64,000 bases of DNA from an uncultured Micrococcales bacterium (GTDB taxonomy: Bacteria > Actinomycetota > Actinomycetes > Actinomycetales > Microbacteriaceae). The stretch spans positions 1 through 64,000 of the forward strand of contig CAJXZO010000002.1 in NCBI GenBank assembly GCA_913062975.1, in the 5' to 3' direction. The notes below the pieces were generated by a model. That model was given only the letters and a program-made list of their open reading frames with translations. It was not told where the DNA came from and searched no databases. The position numbers and the translations under genes are program-made. Of the stretch, positions 55,110 to 64,000 are shown one piece after another. Positions within the stretch are counted from its first letter, which is position 1, and each line of letters opens with the position of its first letter.

Positions 55110-55213
55110 TCACAGCGAACAACGGCGAGGGATCTAATTCCGTAATCGACGGGGTGGTTGGTGAAGCCAATCCTCAAGCCTGAGTTGATAGCCCACCGAC
55201 AGAGGAAATTATT

Positions 55214-55828
55214 ATGAGCGAAAACAACTTCGACGCTGAAATCAGAGCAGACTTTGGAAAGGGAGCCGCGCGCAAGCTGCGCGCAGTTGGCAAGACCCCT
55301 GCAGTTATCTATGGTCACGGAAACGCAACCCGTCACATCTCACTGCCTTCAAAGCAAACCATGTTGGCACTCAGAACCAAAAACGCAATTTTGGAACTGA
55401 AGATTGATGGCAAAAAAGAATTGGTGTTGGTGAAATCAGCTCAGAAAGACCCTGTGAAGCAGGAAATTGAGCACGTGGATCTGGTTGAGGTCAAAAAGGG
55501 TGAGAAGGTTCACGTTGAGGTTCCTGTTCACGTCGTTGGTGAGCCAATGGGTGGAACAGTAGTTGACGTCGTGCACTTCACCGTTGCCATGGAAGCAGAA
55601 GCAACCGCTATTCCTGACTACGTTGAATTGCCAATCAGCAAGGAAAACCCAGCTGGTCACCACTACACCGTAAATGACTTGGTTTTGCCGGAGGGTGTTG
55701 TTTTGGAATTGGCCAGTGATGAGAACATCGCTGTTGTAACCGAGACCAGAGCAGCCGTTGAGGAGACTCCAGCCGAGGTAGCCGAGGAGTCAGCAGAGAG
55801 TGCTGCTGAAGAGAACTCAGAGGAGTAA
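55214..55828 (+). CDS. rplY: 50S ribosomal protein L25/Ctc
   Basis: Binds 5S rRNA. The 204-aa CTC form has the L25 domain (about 1-95; GKGAARKLRAVGKTPAVIYG) and the C-terminal beta domain (about 96-180), ending in an acidic Glu/Ala-rich tail. AGAGGAAA ribosome site. The end overlaps the likely pth start by 29 nt. Confidence 0.95.
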   Translation: MSENNFDAEIRADFGKGAARKLRAVGKTPAVIYGHGNATRHISLPSKQTMLALRTKNAILELKIDGKKELVLVKSAQKDPVKQEIEHVDLVEVKKGEKVHVEVPVHVVGEPMGGTVVDVVHFTVAMEAEATAIPDYVELPISKENPAGHHYTVNDLVLPEGVVLELASDENIAVVTETRAAVEETPAEVAEESAESAAEENSEE

Positions 55829-56393
55829 TCAATCCTGGCTGGTAGTTGGGTTGGGAAACCCAGGTAATCAGTATCAGGAAAATCGTCACAACATCGGACA
55901 GATGGTTGTGAATGCCATTGCTGATGGTGAGAAATTTAAGTCTCACCGCAGCAATGCACTAGTTGTTCAAAAAACAATTGCCGGTCAAAAATTTGTTCTG
56001 GCAAAACCTGCAAGCTACATGAACCGCTCTGGTGGGCCGGTTAGTTCTTTGTTGAAATATTTCAATTTAGAGACCAGTCAGCTACTGGTGATTCATGATG
56101 AGATAGATCTGGAGTTTGGCGTAATCAAGCTAAAAACAGGTGGAGGGCATGCAGGACACAATGGCCTCAGGGACATCATTGCTGCCACAAACCCTGATTT
56201 TCACAGACTCCGATTTGGCATTGGCAGACCTTCGGGTCAGCAACCGACCGCTGATTTTGTATTGAAAGATTTCTCAACAACAGAGAAAAAGCAGCTGGAA
56301 GAGCGCATTGTTTTTGCCTATGATGCCGTGGAGTCGGTAATTGGAGAGGGCATGCAGGCTGCTATGCAAAGAATCCACTCCGCCAGAGACTAG
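55800..56393 (+). CDS. pth: peptidyl-tRNA hydrolase
   Basis: Releases peptides from stalled peptidyl-tRNA. The 197-aa protein has WLVVGLGNPGNQYQENRHNIG (catalytic His in RHNIG), AKPASYMNRSG and IHDEIDLEFG with the catalytic Asp. The only in-frame ATG/GTG/TTG before the conserved start is GTG 55800, which overlaps rplY by 29 nt and adds about 11 residues to the usual N-terminus. The TAG stop starts TAGAAT, the -10 of mfd. Confidence 0.92.
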   Translation: MLLKRTQRSNQSWLVVGLGNPGNQYQENRHNIGQMVVNAIADGEKFKSHRSNALVVQKTIAGQKFVLAKPASYMNRSGGPVSSLLKYFNLETSQLLVIHDEIDLEFGVIKLKTGGGHAGHNGLRDIIAATNPDFHRLRFGIGRPSGQQPTADFVLKDFSTTEKKQLEERIVFAYDAVESVIGEGMQAAMQRIHSARD

Positions 56394-56396
56394 AAT
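56391..56396 (+). promoter_or_regulatory. -10 box built on the pth stop (mfd)
   Basis: TAGAAT: its TAG is the pth stop; the mfd GTG (56403) follows 6 nt later. This is close to the consensus -10. Confidence 0.55.
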
Positions 56397-56402
56397 TTCG
56401 GG

Positions 56403-59400
56403 GTGAGTCTTAGACCCCTAGGTGAAAAAATCTCTGAGGGTTACCCCTACTCAAAATTCGAAGCCTCTGCCAATTCTGATCAATCCTCGGTCATCGCATC
56501 CGCTGGCTCTCACCCCTTTTTGGTGGCTGATTTACCAAGGCTTCGAGGCATAAAAACCCCCTTTGTGGTGGTGACCGCAACTGGTCGGGAGGCCCAGGAA
56601 ATGCTTGATTTCCTTGCTGACTACGATTCTGGTTTTGAACTAATCGAATATCCAAGCTGGGAAACACTTCCTCACGAGAGGCTATCGCCCTCATCAGAAA
56701 CCGTTGGCAAAAGACTCAAGGCGCTAACAAGACTCATCGAGCTTGGCAAAAAGCCAGCAGACCACCCGGTGTTTGTGGTGATGAGCGTCAGGGCATGTCT
56801 GCAGCCAGTTCACAGCAAACTGCTTGATCACCCAGCTATGGATATTTATGCAGGCAGAGAGTATTCACTTGCAGAGCTTCCGCTGAAACTAATCGAGCTT
56901 GGCTACGAGCGAGTCGACATGGTTGGTGGCAGGGGTGAGTTTGCAATCCGTGGTGGAATTGTTGATGTTTTCCCGGTGACTCATGAGTTTCCGCTGAGGC
57001 TTGAGTTTTTTGGAGATGAAATTGATGAGATTCGAGAGTTCTCGGTTGCTGATCAGCGATCAAACACAAACAAGCTTGAAAGTTTTCAGCTCTACCCCGC
57101 TAGAGAGTTACTAATCACCCCGGAGGTTGCCTCCAAGGCTCGTGAGATGGCTTTAGAGTTTCCAAACCTCTCCGAAATGTTAGAAAAAATAGCAAACGCG
57201 ATTCCTGTTTCGGGCATGGAGTCGCTAGCACCGGTTTTGACGACGTCAATGGTGCCGGTGTTTGAATTTCTGCCACCCGAGAGTGAGCACGTGATTCTAT
57301 CCACCGAGCGAATTCGCTCCCGGGCAGAAGATTTGAAAAAAACCAACGAAGAGTTTTTGCATGCTGCGTGGGATGCAGCCATCAGTGGTGCTGAAGCTCC
57401 AATCGATCTGAGCGCAGGTGGGTTTCATGACTGGCAGGAGTATTTGCTGAAACTTGCCGACTCCGATCACCCTCTGCGGTTCATGGCAAGCTTTGGTCAA
57501 GTCGATGGGGCAGACATTGAGGTTTATGACCTGCCTAGTTTTTCAGGTGTTGACTCCGATTTTCAAGCTTGGATTGACGATCTCAAAAATCAGAACTATT
57601 TGGTTTTATTCACAGCATCAGGGCACGGAACGGCTGAGCGGATTGGTGAGCTGGCGGGTGCGAAGCTGGTTGAGCAAATGCCAGCAGATAGTGGTGTCTA
57701 TGTGATTCAGGCAAACTTGCAAAAGGGACTGGTTGCCCCAGCCAGCAAGTTTGCAATCATTACCGAGCGTGAATTCTTAGGCCGAAATGCTACCTACATT
57801 GCCCCCAGCAAAAGAAAACTTGCATCCAGAAGAGGTCCGCAGGTTGATCCACTCGAACTCAAAGCTGGCGATTATGTGGTTCACGAAGTTCACGGCGTTG
57901 GTCGATTCGCTGAGCTTGTTCAGAGAAAAGTTGGCAGGGGAGGAAAGCTCAATCGCGAGTATTTATTGATTGAATACGCACCTCCCAAAAAAGGCTATCC
58001 AGCCGACACACTGTTTGTTCCAGTGGATCAACTAGATCTTGTGACTAGATACGTGGGTGGTGAGGCTCCGGTTTTGTCAAAGATGGGCGGAAGCGACTGG
58101 GCCAAAGCCAAGGGCAATGCTCGAAAAGCAGTTCGCGAGATAGCAATCGATTTAGTGAAGCTTTATGCAGAGCGATCAAAGGCTGAAGGTTATGCATTTG
58201 CCCCCGACACTGCCTGGCAGCATGAGTTGGAGGAAGCCTTTGACTATGTTGAAACCTCTGATCAGCTGAAGACAATAGAGGAGGTCAAACGCGATATGGA
58301 ATCGCCAAGACCGATGGACAGACTGCTGGCTGGGGATGTCGGGTTTGGAAAAACCGAGGTTGCGGTCAGGGCTGCATTCAAAGCAATTCAAGATGGCAAG
58401 CAGGTCGCGATCTTGTGTCCAACAACACTGTTGGTGAGACAACACGTTGAAACCTTCAAAGATCGCTTCAAGGGATTCCCAGTGGTGATTGAAGCTTTGT
58501 CCAGATTCCAATCCACTGCAGACACCAAGCAAACTCTTGCGGGATTGAAATCTGGCTCGGTTGATTTGGTCATTGGAACCCACAGACTGCTTAGCGAGGG
58601 GATTGGGTTTAGAAACCTGGGGCTAATCATCATCGATGAGGAGCAAAGGTTTGGCGTTGAACACAAAGAAAAGCTAAAAGCATTCAGATCAAATGTTGAT
58701 GTGTTGTCGATGAGTGCAACGCCAATTCCCAGAACTTTGGAAATGGCCGTCACCGGCATCAGAGAGATGTCCACCCTGGCAACACCACCGGAGCAGCGTC
58801 AGCCGATTTTGACCTATGTGGGTGCCTATTCCGAGCAGCAATTAGCAGCTGCTATTCGAAGAGAGCTGATTCGCGAAGGTCAGGTTTTTTATGTTCATAA
58901 CCGAGTTAGTTCAATCGACGGTGTAGCCAATGAAATAGCCCGATTGGTGCCAGAGGCCAGAGTTGGAGTTGCCCATGGCAAATTACCTGAAGGTCAATTG
59001 GAACAGGTGGTGATTGATTTCTGGGAGCGGAAGTTTGATGTTTTGGTATCCACCACAATCATCGAAACTGGAATCGACATCCCCAATGCCAACACCCTGA
59101 TTGTTGACAGGGCTGAGAACTATGGGCTTAGCCAATTGCACCAGATTCGAGGAAGAGTGGGGCGTTCTCGAGAACGTGCCTATGCCTATTTTTTCTATGA
59201 CAGTTCAAAGCCTCTGACTGAAACCGCCCATGATCGCTTAGCAACCATTGCCACCAATAACGAGCTGGGAAGTGGTTTCCAGGTGGCAATGAAAGATCTT
59301 GAAATCAGGGGAGCTGGAAACCTGCTCGGGGGAGAGCAGAGTGGTCACATAGCGGGTGTTGGTTTTGATCTCTACCTGCGCATGATTGGTGAGGCCGTGG

Positions 59401-59897
59401 ATGAATTCAAGGGCAAAAAAATCGAGCCTCCGGCAGAGCTCAACCTGGAAATCCCAGTCAGCGCTCATATCCCAACAAGTTATCTAGACAGCGATCGATT
59501 GCGCCTGGAGGCGTATCACAAGCTGAGTGCTGCGGGAGGTTCAGAATCAACCGCTGAGCAGTTGCAGGCGATCCTGGCTGAATTGGAAGATCGTTATGGG
59601 AAAGCTCCAAAGGAGCTAACAATTCTGATTCAGGTGACAGAGCTTCGGCAGATTGCCAACCGATTGGGGTTGAAAGATCTAAACATGCTTGGTGACAAAT
59701 TGAGAATGCAACCGATTGAGCTAAGTGATCAGCAACTGGTGAATCTAAGCCATGATTATTCGGGAGTTCGGTATTTGCAGTCATCAAAGATGTTGACACT
59801 GGATAAGCCAGCCTTACCCTCAACTGATGAGCAAGTGATTGACTGGGTGAAGAAGTTTTTGGAGGACATGATTGAGCGAACTAGAACAACTGATTGA
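56403..59897 (+). CDS. mfd: transcription-repair coupling factor Mfd
   Basis: Removes RNA polymerase stalled at DNA damage and recruits UvrA. The 1164-aa protein has UvrB-like N-terminal modules, the RNAP-interaction domain (GDYVVHEVHGVGRFAEL), a RecG-like helicase with Walker A GDVGFGKTE and DEEQ box, and a C-terminal D7 domain. GTG start 6 nt after TAGAAT (56391-56396). It overlaps mazG by 26 nt. Confidence 0.96.
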   Translation: MSLRPLGEKISEGYPYSKFEASANSDQSSVIASAGSHPFLVADLPRLRGIKTPFVVVTATGREAQEMLDFLADYDSGFELIEYPSWETLPHERLSPSSETVGKRLKALTRLIELGKKPADHPVFVVMSVRACLQPVHSKLLDHPAMDIYAGREYSLAELPLKLIELGYERVDMVGGRGEFAIRGGIVDVFPVTHEFPLRLEFFGDEIDEIREFSVADQRSNTNKLESFQLYPARELLITPEVASKAREMALEFPNLSEMLEKIANAIPVSGMESLAPVLTTSMVPVFEFLPPESEHVILSTERIRSRAEDLKKTNEEFLHAAWDAAISGAEAPIDLSAGGFHDWQEYLLKLADSDHPLRFMASFGQVDGADIEVYDLPSFSGVDSDFQAWIDDLKNQNYLVLFTASGHGTAERIGELAGAKLVEQMPADSGVYVIQANLQKGLVAPASKFAIITEREFLGRNATYIAPSKRKLASRRGPQVDPLELKAGDYVVHEVHGVGRFAELVQRKVGRGGKLNREYLLIEYAPPKKGYPADTLFVPVDQLDLVTRYVGGEAPVLSKMGGSDWAKAKGNARKAVREIAIDLVKLYAERSKAEGYAFAPDTAWQHELEEAFDYVETSDQLKTIEEVKRDMESPRPMDRLLAGDVGFGKTEVAVRAAFKAIQDGKQVAILCPTTLLVRQHVETFKDRFKGFPVVIEALSRFQSTADTKQTLAGLKSGSVDLVIGTHRLLSEGIGFRNLGLIIIDEEQRFGVEHKEKLKAFRSNVDVLSMSATPIPRTLEMAVTGIREMSTLATPPEQRQPILTYVGAYSEQQLAAAIRRELIREGQVFYVHNRVSSIDGVANEIARLVPEARVGVAHGKLPEGQLEQVVIDFWERKFDVLVSTTIIETGIDIPNANTLIVDRAENYGLSQLHQIRGRVGRSRERAYAYFFYDSSKPLTETAHDRLATIATNNELGSGFQVAMKDLEIRGAGNLLGGEQSGHIAGVGFDLYLRMIGEAVDEFKGKKIEPPAELNLEIPVSAHIPTSYLDSDRLRLEAYHKLSAAGGSESTAEQLQAILAELEDRYGKAPKELTILIQVTELRQIANRLGLKDLNMLGDKLRMQPIELSDQQLVNLSHDYSGVRYLQSSKMLTLDKPALPSTDEQVIDWVKKFLEDMIERTRTTD

Positions 59898-60576
59898 AAC
59901 TGCCCATCGACTCAGAGCACCGGGTGGCTGTGCATGGGATGCTGAACAGACCCATGAGTCCTTGGTGCAGTACCTTTTGGAAGAAACCCATGAGCTGATC
60001 GAGGCGATTGAGGCAGGCTCCAGAGACGAGGTCTTAGAAGAGCTTGGCGATGTTTTGTATCAGGTGATTTTCCATTCAGATCTTGCATCAACCGGAACCC
60101 TGGGTGAAGCTTTTGACATTGAGGATGTGTCAAAGAAGATGCGGGAAAAAATGATTTCTCGCCACCCACATGTTTTTGGCGATGCCGATGAGCAAAGCAA
60201 ATATGCGGCCAATACCGGTGATGAGGTGATGCAAAACTGGGATGAACATAAAAAGCGTGAAAAGCCTGAGCGCGAGAGCATCCTGGATGGTGTGCCAAAG
60301 TCCATGCCCGCACTTGCGCTTGCCAACAAAGTGATGGCCAAGGCTGAGAAGGCAGGGATTTTGGAAAAGGCTGACTCTCCAGCAATACCGATGGAAACAG
60401 AGGATGACCTGGGAAAAATGCTGCTAGCCGTTGTTAGTTCTGCAAGAACTGCTGGTTTGGATCCCGAAAGAGCACTGCGAGGGGCAACAAGGGAGTTGCA
60501 GGTGGAGATCAGGCAGGCAGAGATTGATGAGGGTCTGGATGCTGGAATTGTCGGCAAGGTTAGCGATGATGAATAA
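59872..60576 (+). CDS. mazG: nucleoside triphosphate pyrophosphohydrolase MazG
   Basis: Hydrolyses NTPs to NMP and PPi, cleaning up aberrant nucleotides. The 234-aa protein has the first MazG domain with CAWDAEQTHESL and the EETHEL-x8-EELGD metal site; the second domain is partly degenerate. TTG start at 59872 has GGAGG (59861-59865) upstream, overlapping mfd by 26 nt. Confidence 0.92.
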   Translation: MSELEQLIETAHRLRAPGGCAWDAEQTHESLVQYLLEETHELIEAIEAGSRDEVLEELGDVLYQVIFHSDLASTGTLGEAFDIEDVSKKMREKMISRHPHVFGDADEQSKYAANTGDEVMQNWDEHKKREKPERESILDGVPKSMPALALANKVMAKAEKAGILEKADSPAIPMETEDDLGKMLLAVVSSARTAGLDPERALRGATRELQVEIRQAEIDEGLDAGIVGKVSDDE

Positions 60577-60599
60577 CGCAGTTATGGGAAACTAACTAA

Positions 60600-61772
60600 A
60601 TGGCCAAGCAAATCTCTTCTCCCCGCGGCATGCGGGATTTCCTGCCGGTTGAAAAAGCTCGCAGAGATCACTACCTGGAACTTATCCTGCGAGTTTATAA
60701 AAACCGTGGTTTTCAATCCATTGAAACCCCTGCCATGGAAAACATCGAAAGATTACTCTCTGGTCAGGGTGGGGACAATGAAAAGCTTGCCTTTCAGGTT
60801 CTGAAGCGCGGAGAAGAGTTAGAGAAAGCCACTGAAGATGGTTCGCAACTTGCAGACCTGGGACTGCGCTATGACCTGACTGTTCCGCTCACCAGGTTTT
60901 ACGCAACCAACCACGCAGAACTTCCAAGAGTTTTCAAAGCCATTCAAACTGGTCCTGTTTGGCGTGCAGAGAGGCCACAAAAGGGTCGATATCGTCAGTT
61001 CAACCAGTGCGACATCGACATCATTGGTGATGATTCCACCGACGCTGAGCTAGAACTGTTGAGCGCATCACTGGAGGCCTTAACGGCAATTGGACTAACT
61101 GGTGCAATCATTCGCATCAATCACCGCGGCTTCCTCATCAGGGAAATGCAAAACCTTGGAGTTGAGGATGTCCCAGGGGTTTTGATAACCGTTGACAAGC
61201 TAGACAAAATTGGAATCACCGGTGTCGAAGCTGAACTTTCCGAGAGATATGACGAGGCTTTAGCTGGGCGAGTTGGGAACTGGCTCAATCAAGAGGCTGA
61301 GATTCCTGAAGAACTTGCAGCCATCACGGAATCAATCGACAGTTCCAAACTCAGATTTGATAAAACCCTGGTTCGGGGCATGGGTTATTACACCGGTGCA
61401 GTTTTTGAAATCGAACACCCAGACAGTGGTCAATCCATTGGTGGTGGTGGTCGCTACGACGGAATGGTTGGCAACTGGTTAGGAACCGATGTTTCCGCTG
61501 TTGGAATCTCTCTTGGTTTTGAGCGGGTCATGGATTTAGTTGAGCAAAGCCCAAGTGAGACTCAATCACTGGTCATTGTTTATGAGCAGATTGAAAATGC
61601 CCTAAACATTCAAAAACAAGCAATAGCTGAGGGGTTTGAATGTCGCTTGGAGAAAAAGACCAAAAACCCAAAGACCCTGCTGGAATCAATGAGCAAGCAA
61701 GGCTTTAAGCAGTTTGCAATCCTCGATAACCAACAAAATCTCTCGGAATTGGAACTCAAGCCTCTGAATTAG
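60600..61772 (+). CDS. hisS: histidyl-tRNA synthetase
   Basis: Charges tRNA-His. The class II enzyme has motif 1 (PRGMRDFLP region), motif 2 RAERPQKGRYRQFNQCD, the HisA motif LVRGMGYYTG, and motif 3 GGGGRYDGMV with GISLGFERVMDL. At 390 aa it is shorter than the usual 420 or so, with a slim anticodon-binding domain (about 315-390). It lies between mazG and eno, not next to relA as in many actinobacteria. No good SD; the nearest upstream hexamer (GAAACT) is weak. Confidence 0.92.
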   Translation: MAKQISSPRGMRDFLPVEKARRDHYLELILRVYKNRGFQSIETPAMENIERLLSGQGGDNEKLAFQVLKRGEELEKATEDGSQLADLGLRYDLTVPLTRFYATNHAELPRVFKAIQTGPVWRAERPQKGRYRQFNQCDIDIIGDDSTDAELELLSASLEALTAIGLTGAIIRINHRGFLIREMQNLGVEDVPGVLITVDKLDKIGITGVEAELSERYDEALAGRVGNWLNQEAEIPEELAAITESIDSSKLRFDKTLVRGMGYYTGAVFEIEHPDSGQSIGGGGRYDGMVGNWLGTDVSAVGISLGFERVMDLVEQSPSETQSLVIVYEQIENALNIQKQAIAEGFECRLEKKTKNPKTLLESMSKQGFKQFAILDNQQNLSELELKPLN

Positions 61773-63104
<1,332 letters not shown>

Positions 63105-63147
63105 TCAAAACAACTAATTCCCATCTGAGTTTTAGGATTTAGCCACA

Positions 63148-63663
63148 ATGGCCGATGAAAAAGTTCCCGTTAGGGTCTCTGAAACCTCATGGTGGTTTCA
63201 AAACCTACACATCAGTGGATCAATTGCGCTGTTTTTGGTGGTTCTAACGCTCGGTCTGGTCTCACTGGCCCCAGACATTCAACTTCTGCTCCGCCAACAG
63301 GCCGAAATTGCAGAGGTTGAGCAGTCGATTCAGGAATCTGAGCAGGCCTTGGAAGATATGCAGGATGAGCGCGATCGCTGGCAAGACCCTTCCTATATTC
63401 GCTCTCAGGCAAGAGAACGACTTTATTATGTTCTGCCGGGCGAAGTTAGCTATCTGGTGATGAGCAGTGATGGGATTGATTTAGATTCAACTACTGGAAC
63501 TGTTGGCCAGTTGCTCTCAGAGCAGCGAGACAGTGATGTCATCAGCCAGGGAGTGATTGCTGCCGAAAAAGACTGGGTTCAGAGCTCATTGGAGTCAATT
63601 CTTAGATCAGCGTTGGATGTTCCCGAGGAGGAAAACGATTTGGGACTTAGGGAGATTGAGTGA
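63148..63663 (+). CDS. ftsB: FtsB/DivIC-family septum formation protein
   Basis: A 171-aa membrane protein with an N-terminal TM helix (about 22-44) and an external coiled coil (about 50-80) that joins FtsQ and FtsL in the divisome; the motif PSYIRSQARERLYYVLPGE follows. The C-terminal third is acidic. TAGGAT (63133-63138) is about 9 nt before the ATG. It overlaps the next gene by 4 nt. Confidence 0.9.
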   Translation: MADEKVPVRVSETSWWFQNLHISGSIALFLVVLTLGLVSLAPDIQLLLRQQAEIAEVEQSIQESEQALEDMQDERDRWQDPSYIRSQARERLYYVLPGEVSYLVMSSDGIDLDSTTGTVGQLLSEQRDSDVISQGVIAAEKDWVQSSLESILRSALDVPEEENDLGLREIE

Positions 63664-64000
63664 TTTCCGAGATTGATTTAGAAATAGTTTCTGCACAGCT
63701 GGGCAGACCAGCGCGATCAATGCTGGAAGTTAGCGCAAGGTGTGCCTGTGGGAATCCAGTTGTTGTAAAGACAAAGCCCAGATTAGATGATGGCACCCCC
63801 TTCCCAACTCTTTATTACCTCACTCACCCATTGGCAACCGCCAGCATGTCAAGGTTGGAATCAGCGGGGCTAATGGCCCAGTGGAGTGAACTTCTGAAAA
63901 CTGATGAGGATTTGGCGAAGCAGTATTTGTTGGCACACCAGAGCTATCTGGCGCAGCGGGAAGAAATTGAAGCCGTTGAAGAGATAAATGAAATAAGTGC
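63660..64000 (+). CDS. DUF501 protein (partial, 3' end cut off)
   Basis: Starts with GTG 63660, overlapping the ftsB stop (GTGA), and runs off the window after 113 codons. It has the family signature RCACGNPVVVKTKPRLDDG followed by PFPTLYYLTHP and SRLESAGLM. The eno-ftsB-DUF501 order, usually followed by an exopolyphosphatase (ppx/gppA) gene, is typical of actinobacteria. The four Cys/His-like positions may bind metal; function unknown. Confidence 0.9.
   Translation, partial: MISEIDLEIVSAQLGRPARSMLEVSARCACGNPVVVKTKPRLDDGTPFPTLYYLTHPLATASMSRLESAGLMAQWSELLKTDEDLAKQYLLAHQSYLAQREEIEAVEEINEIS

Overview
The window is chromosomal DNA of a small-genome actinobacterium, most likely a Microbacteriaceae member of the freshwater/marine Luna type (Rhodoluna/Aquiluna-like); the taxon is an inference. 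The lineage is supported by SenX3-RegX3, GlnR, CarD, an IspD-IspF fusion, the XPB-like helicase pair, MutT1 beside polyphosphate kinase, DUF3027, DUF2530, DUF4032 and DUF501 proteins, a GlpR/SepX-like protein and a WXG100 protein. G+C looks close to one half, gaps are very short, GTG/TTG starts are common, and many genes have a TAnnnT -10 box 6-7 nt before the start codon, so their mRNAs are probably leaderless. No phage, IS element, integrase or CRISPR array was seen.

Layout. 1-6.5 kb: end of pstS, pstCAB, then mutT1, ppk and glnR on the minus strand (phosphate uptake, polyphosphate, nitrogen control). 6.6-9.3 kb: two small membrane proteins, nitrobindin, ygfZ, gpmA. 9.3-11.9 kb: phoU divergent from senX3-regX3 with a PHO-box-like repeat between them. 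11.9-16.2 kb: lipoprotein, carD, ispDF, cysS, rlmB. 16.2-20.7 kb: DUF4032 protein, sugar ABC ATPase, DsbA-like protein, tRNA-Thr, LysE exporter, msrB. 20.8-25.5 kb: cold-shock gene, groEL with two CIRCE operators, WXG100 protein, a two-component system. 25.5-31.2 kb: XPB helicase module, a second cold-shock-domain gene, DUF3027/DUF2530, serC. 31.3-33.5 kb: DtxR/IdeR, an NlpC/P60 hydrolase, a possible 24-aa leader peptide with terminator, an HNH nuclease.

33.5-40.8 kb looks most accessory: a self-regulated membrane operon (4-TM protein, XRE regulator, DUF418 protein) behind a perfect 22-bp palindrome, a SulP transporter whose STAS domain is broken by a stop and a frameshift, tRNA-Arg, and a 1187-aa SF1-helicase-like protein without the usual Walker residues. 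40.8-51.4 kb: folate salvage enzyme, RimJ-like and GlpR-like genes, SDR and MFS genes, then rsmI-metG-tatD-rsmA-ispE-ABC-F. 51.4-64 kb: tRNA-Gln, glmU, prs, amino-acid permease, rplY, pth, mfd, mazG, hisS, eno, ftsB and the start of a DUF501 gene.

The most notable pattern is that six adjacent co-oriented gene pairs are separated by exactly 9-10 nt, and in each the upstream stop codon (TAA or TAG) is also the first half of a -10 hexamer placed 6-7 nt before the next start codon. This suggests a compact promoter design inside apparent operons. Other notable items are the PHO-box-like repeat, the palindrome-controlled leaderless operon, the SulP/STAS decay, the degenerate helicase, a bidirectional -10 element, and the His-rich short ORF followed by a terminator.
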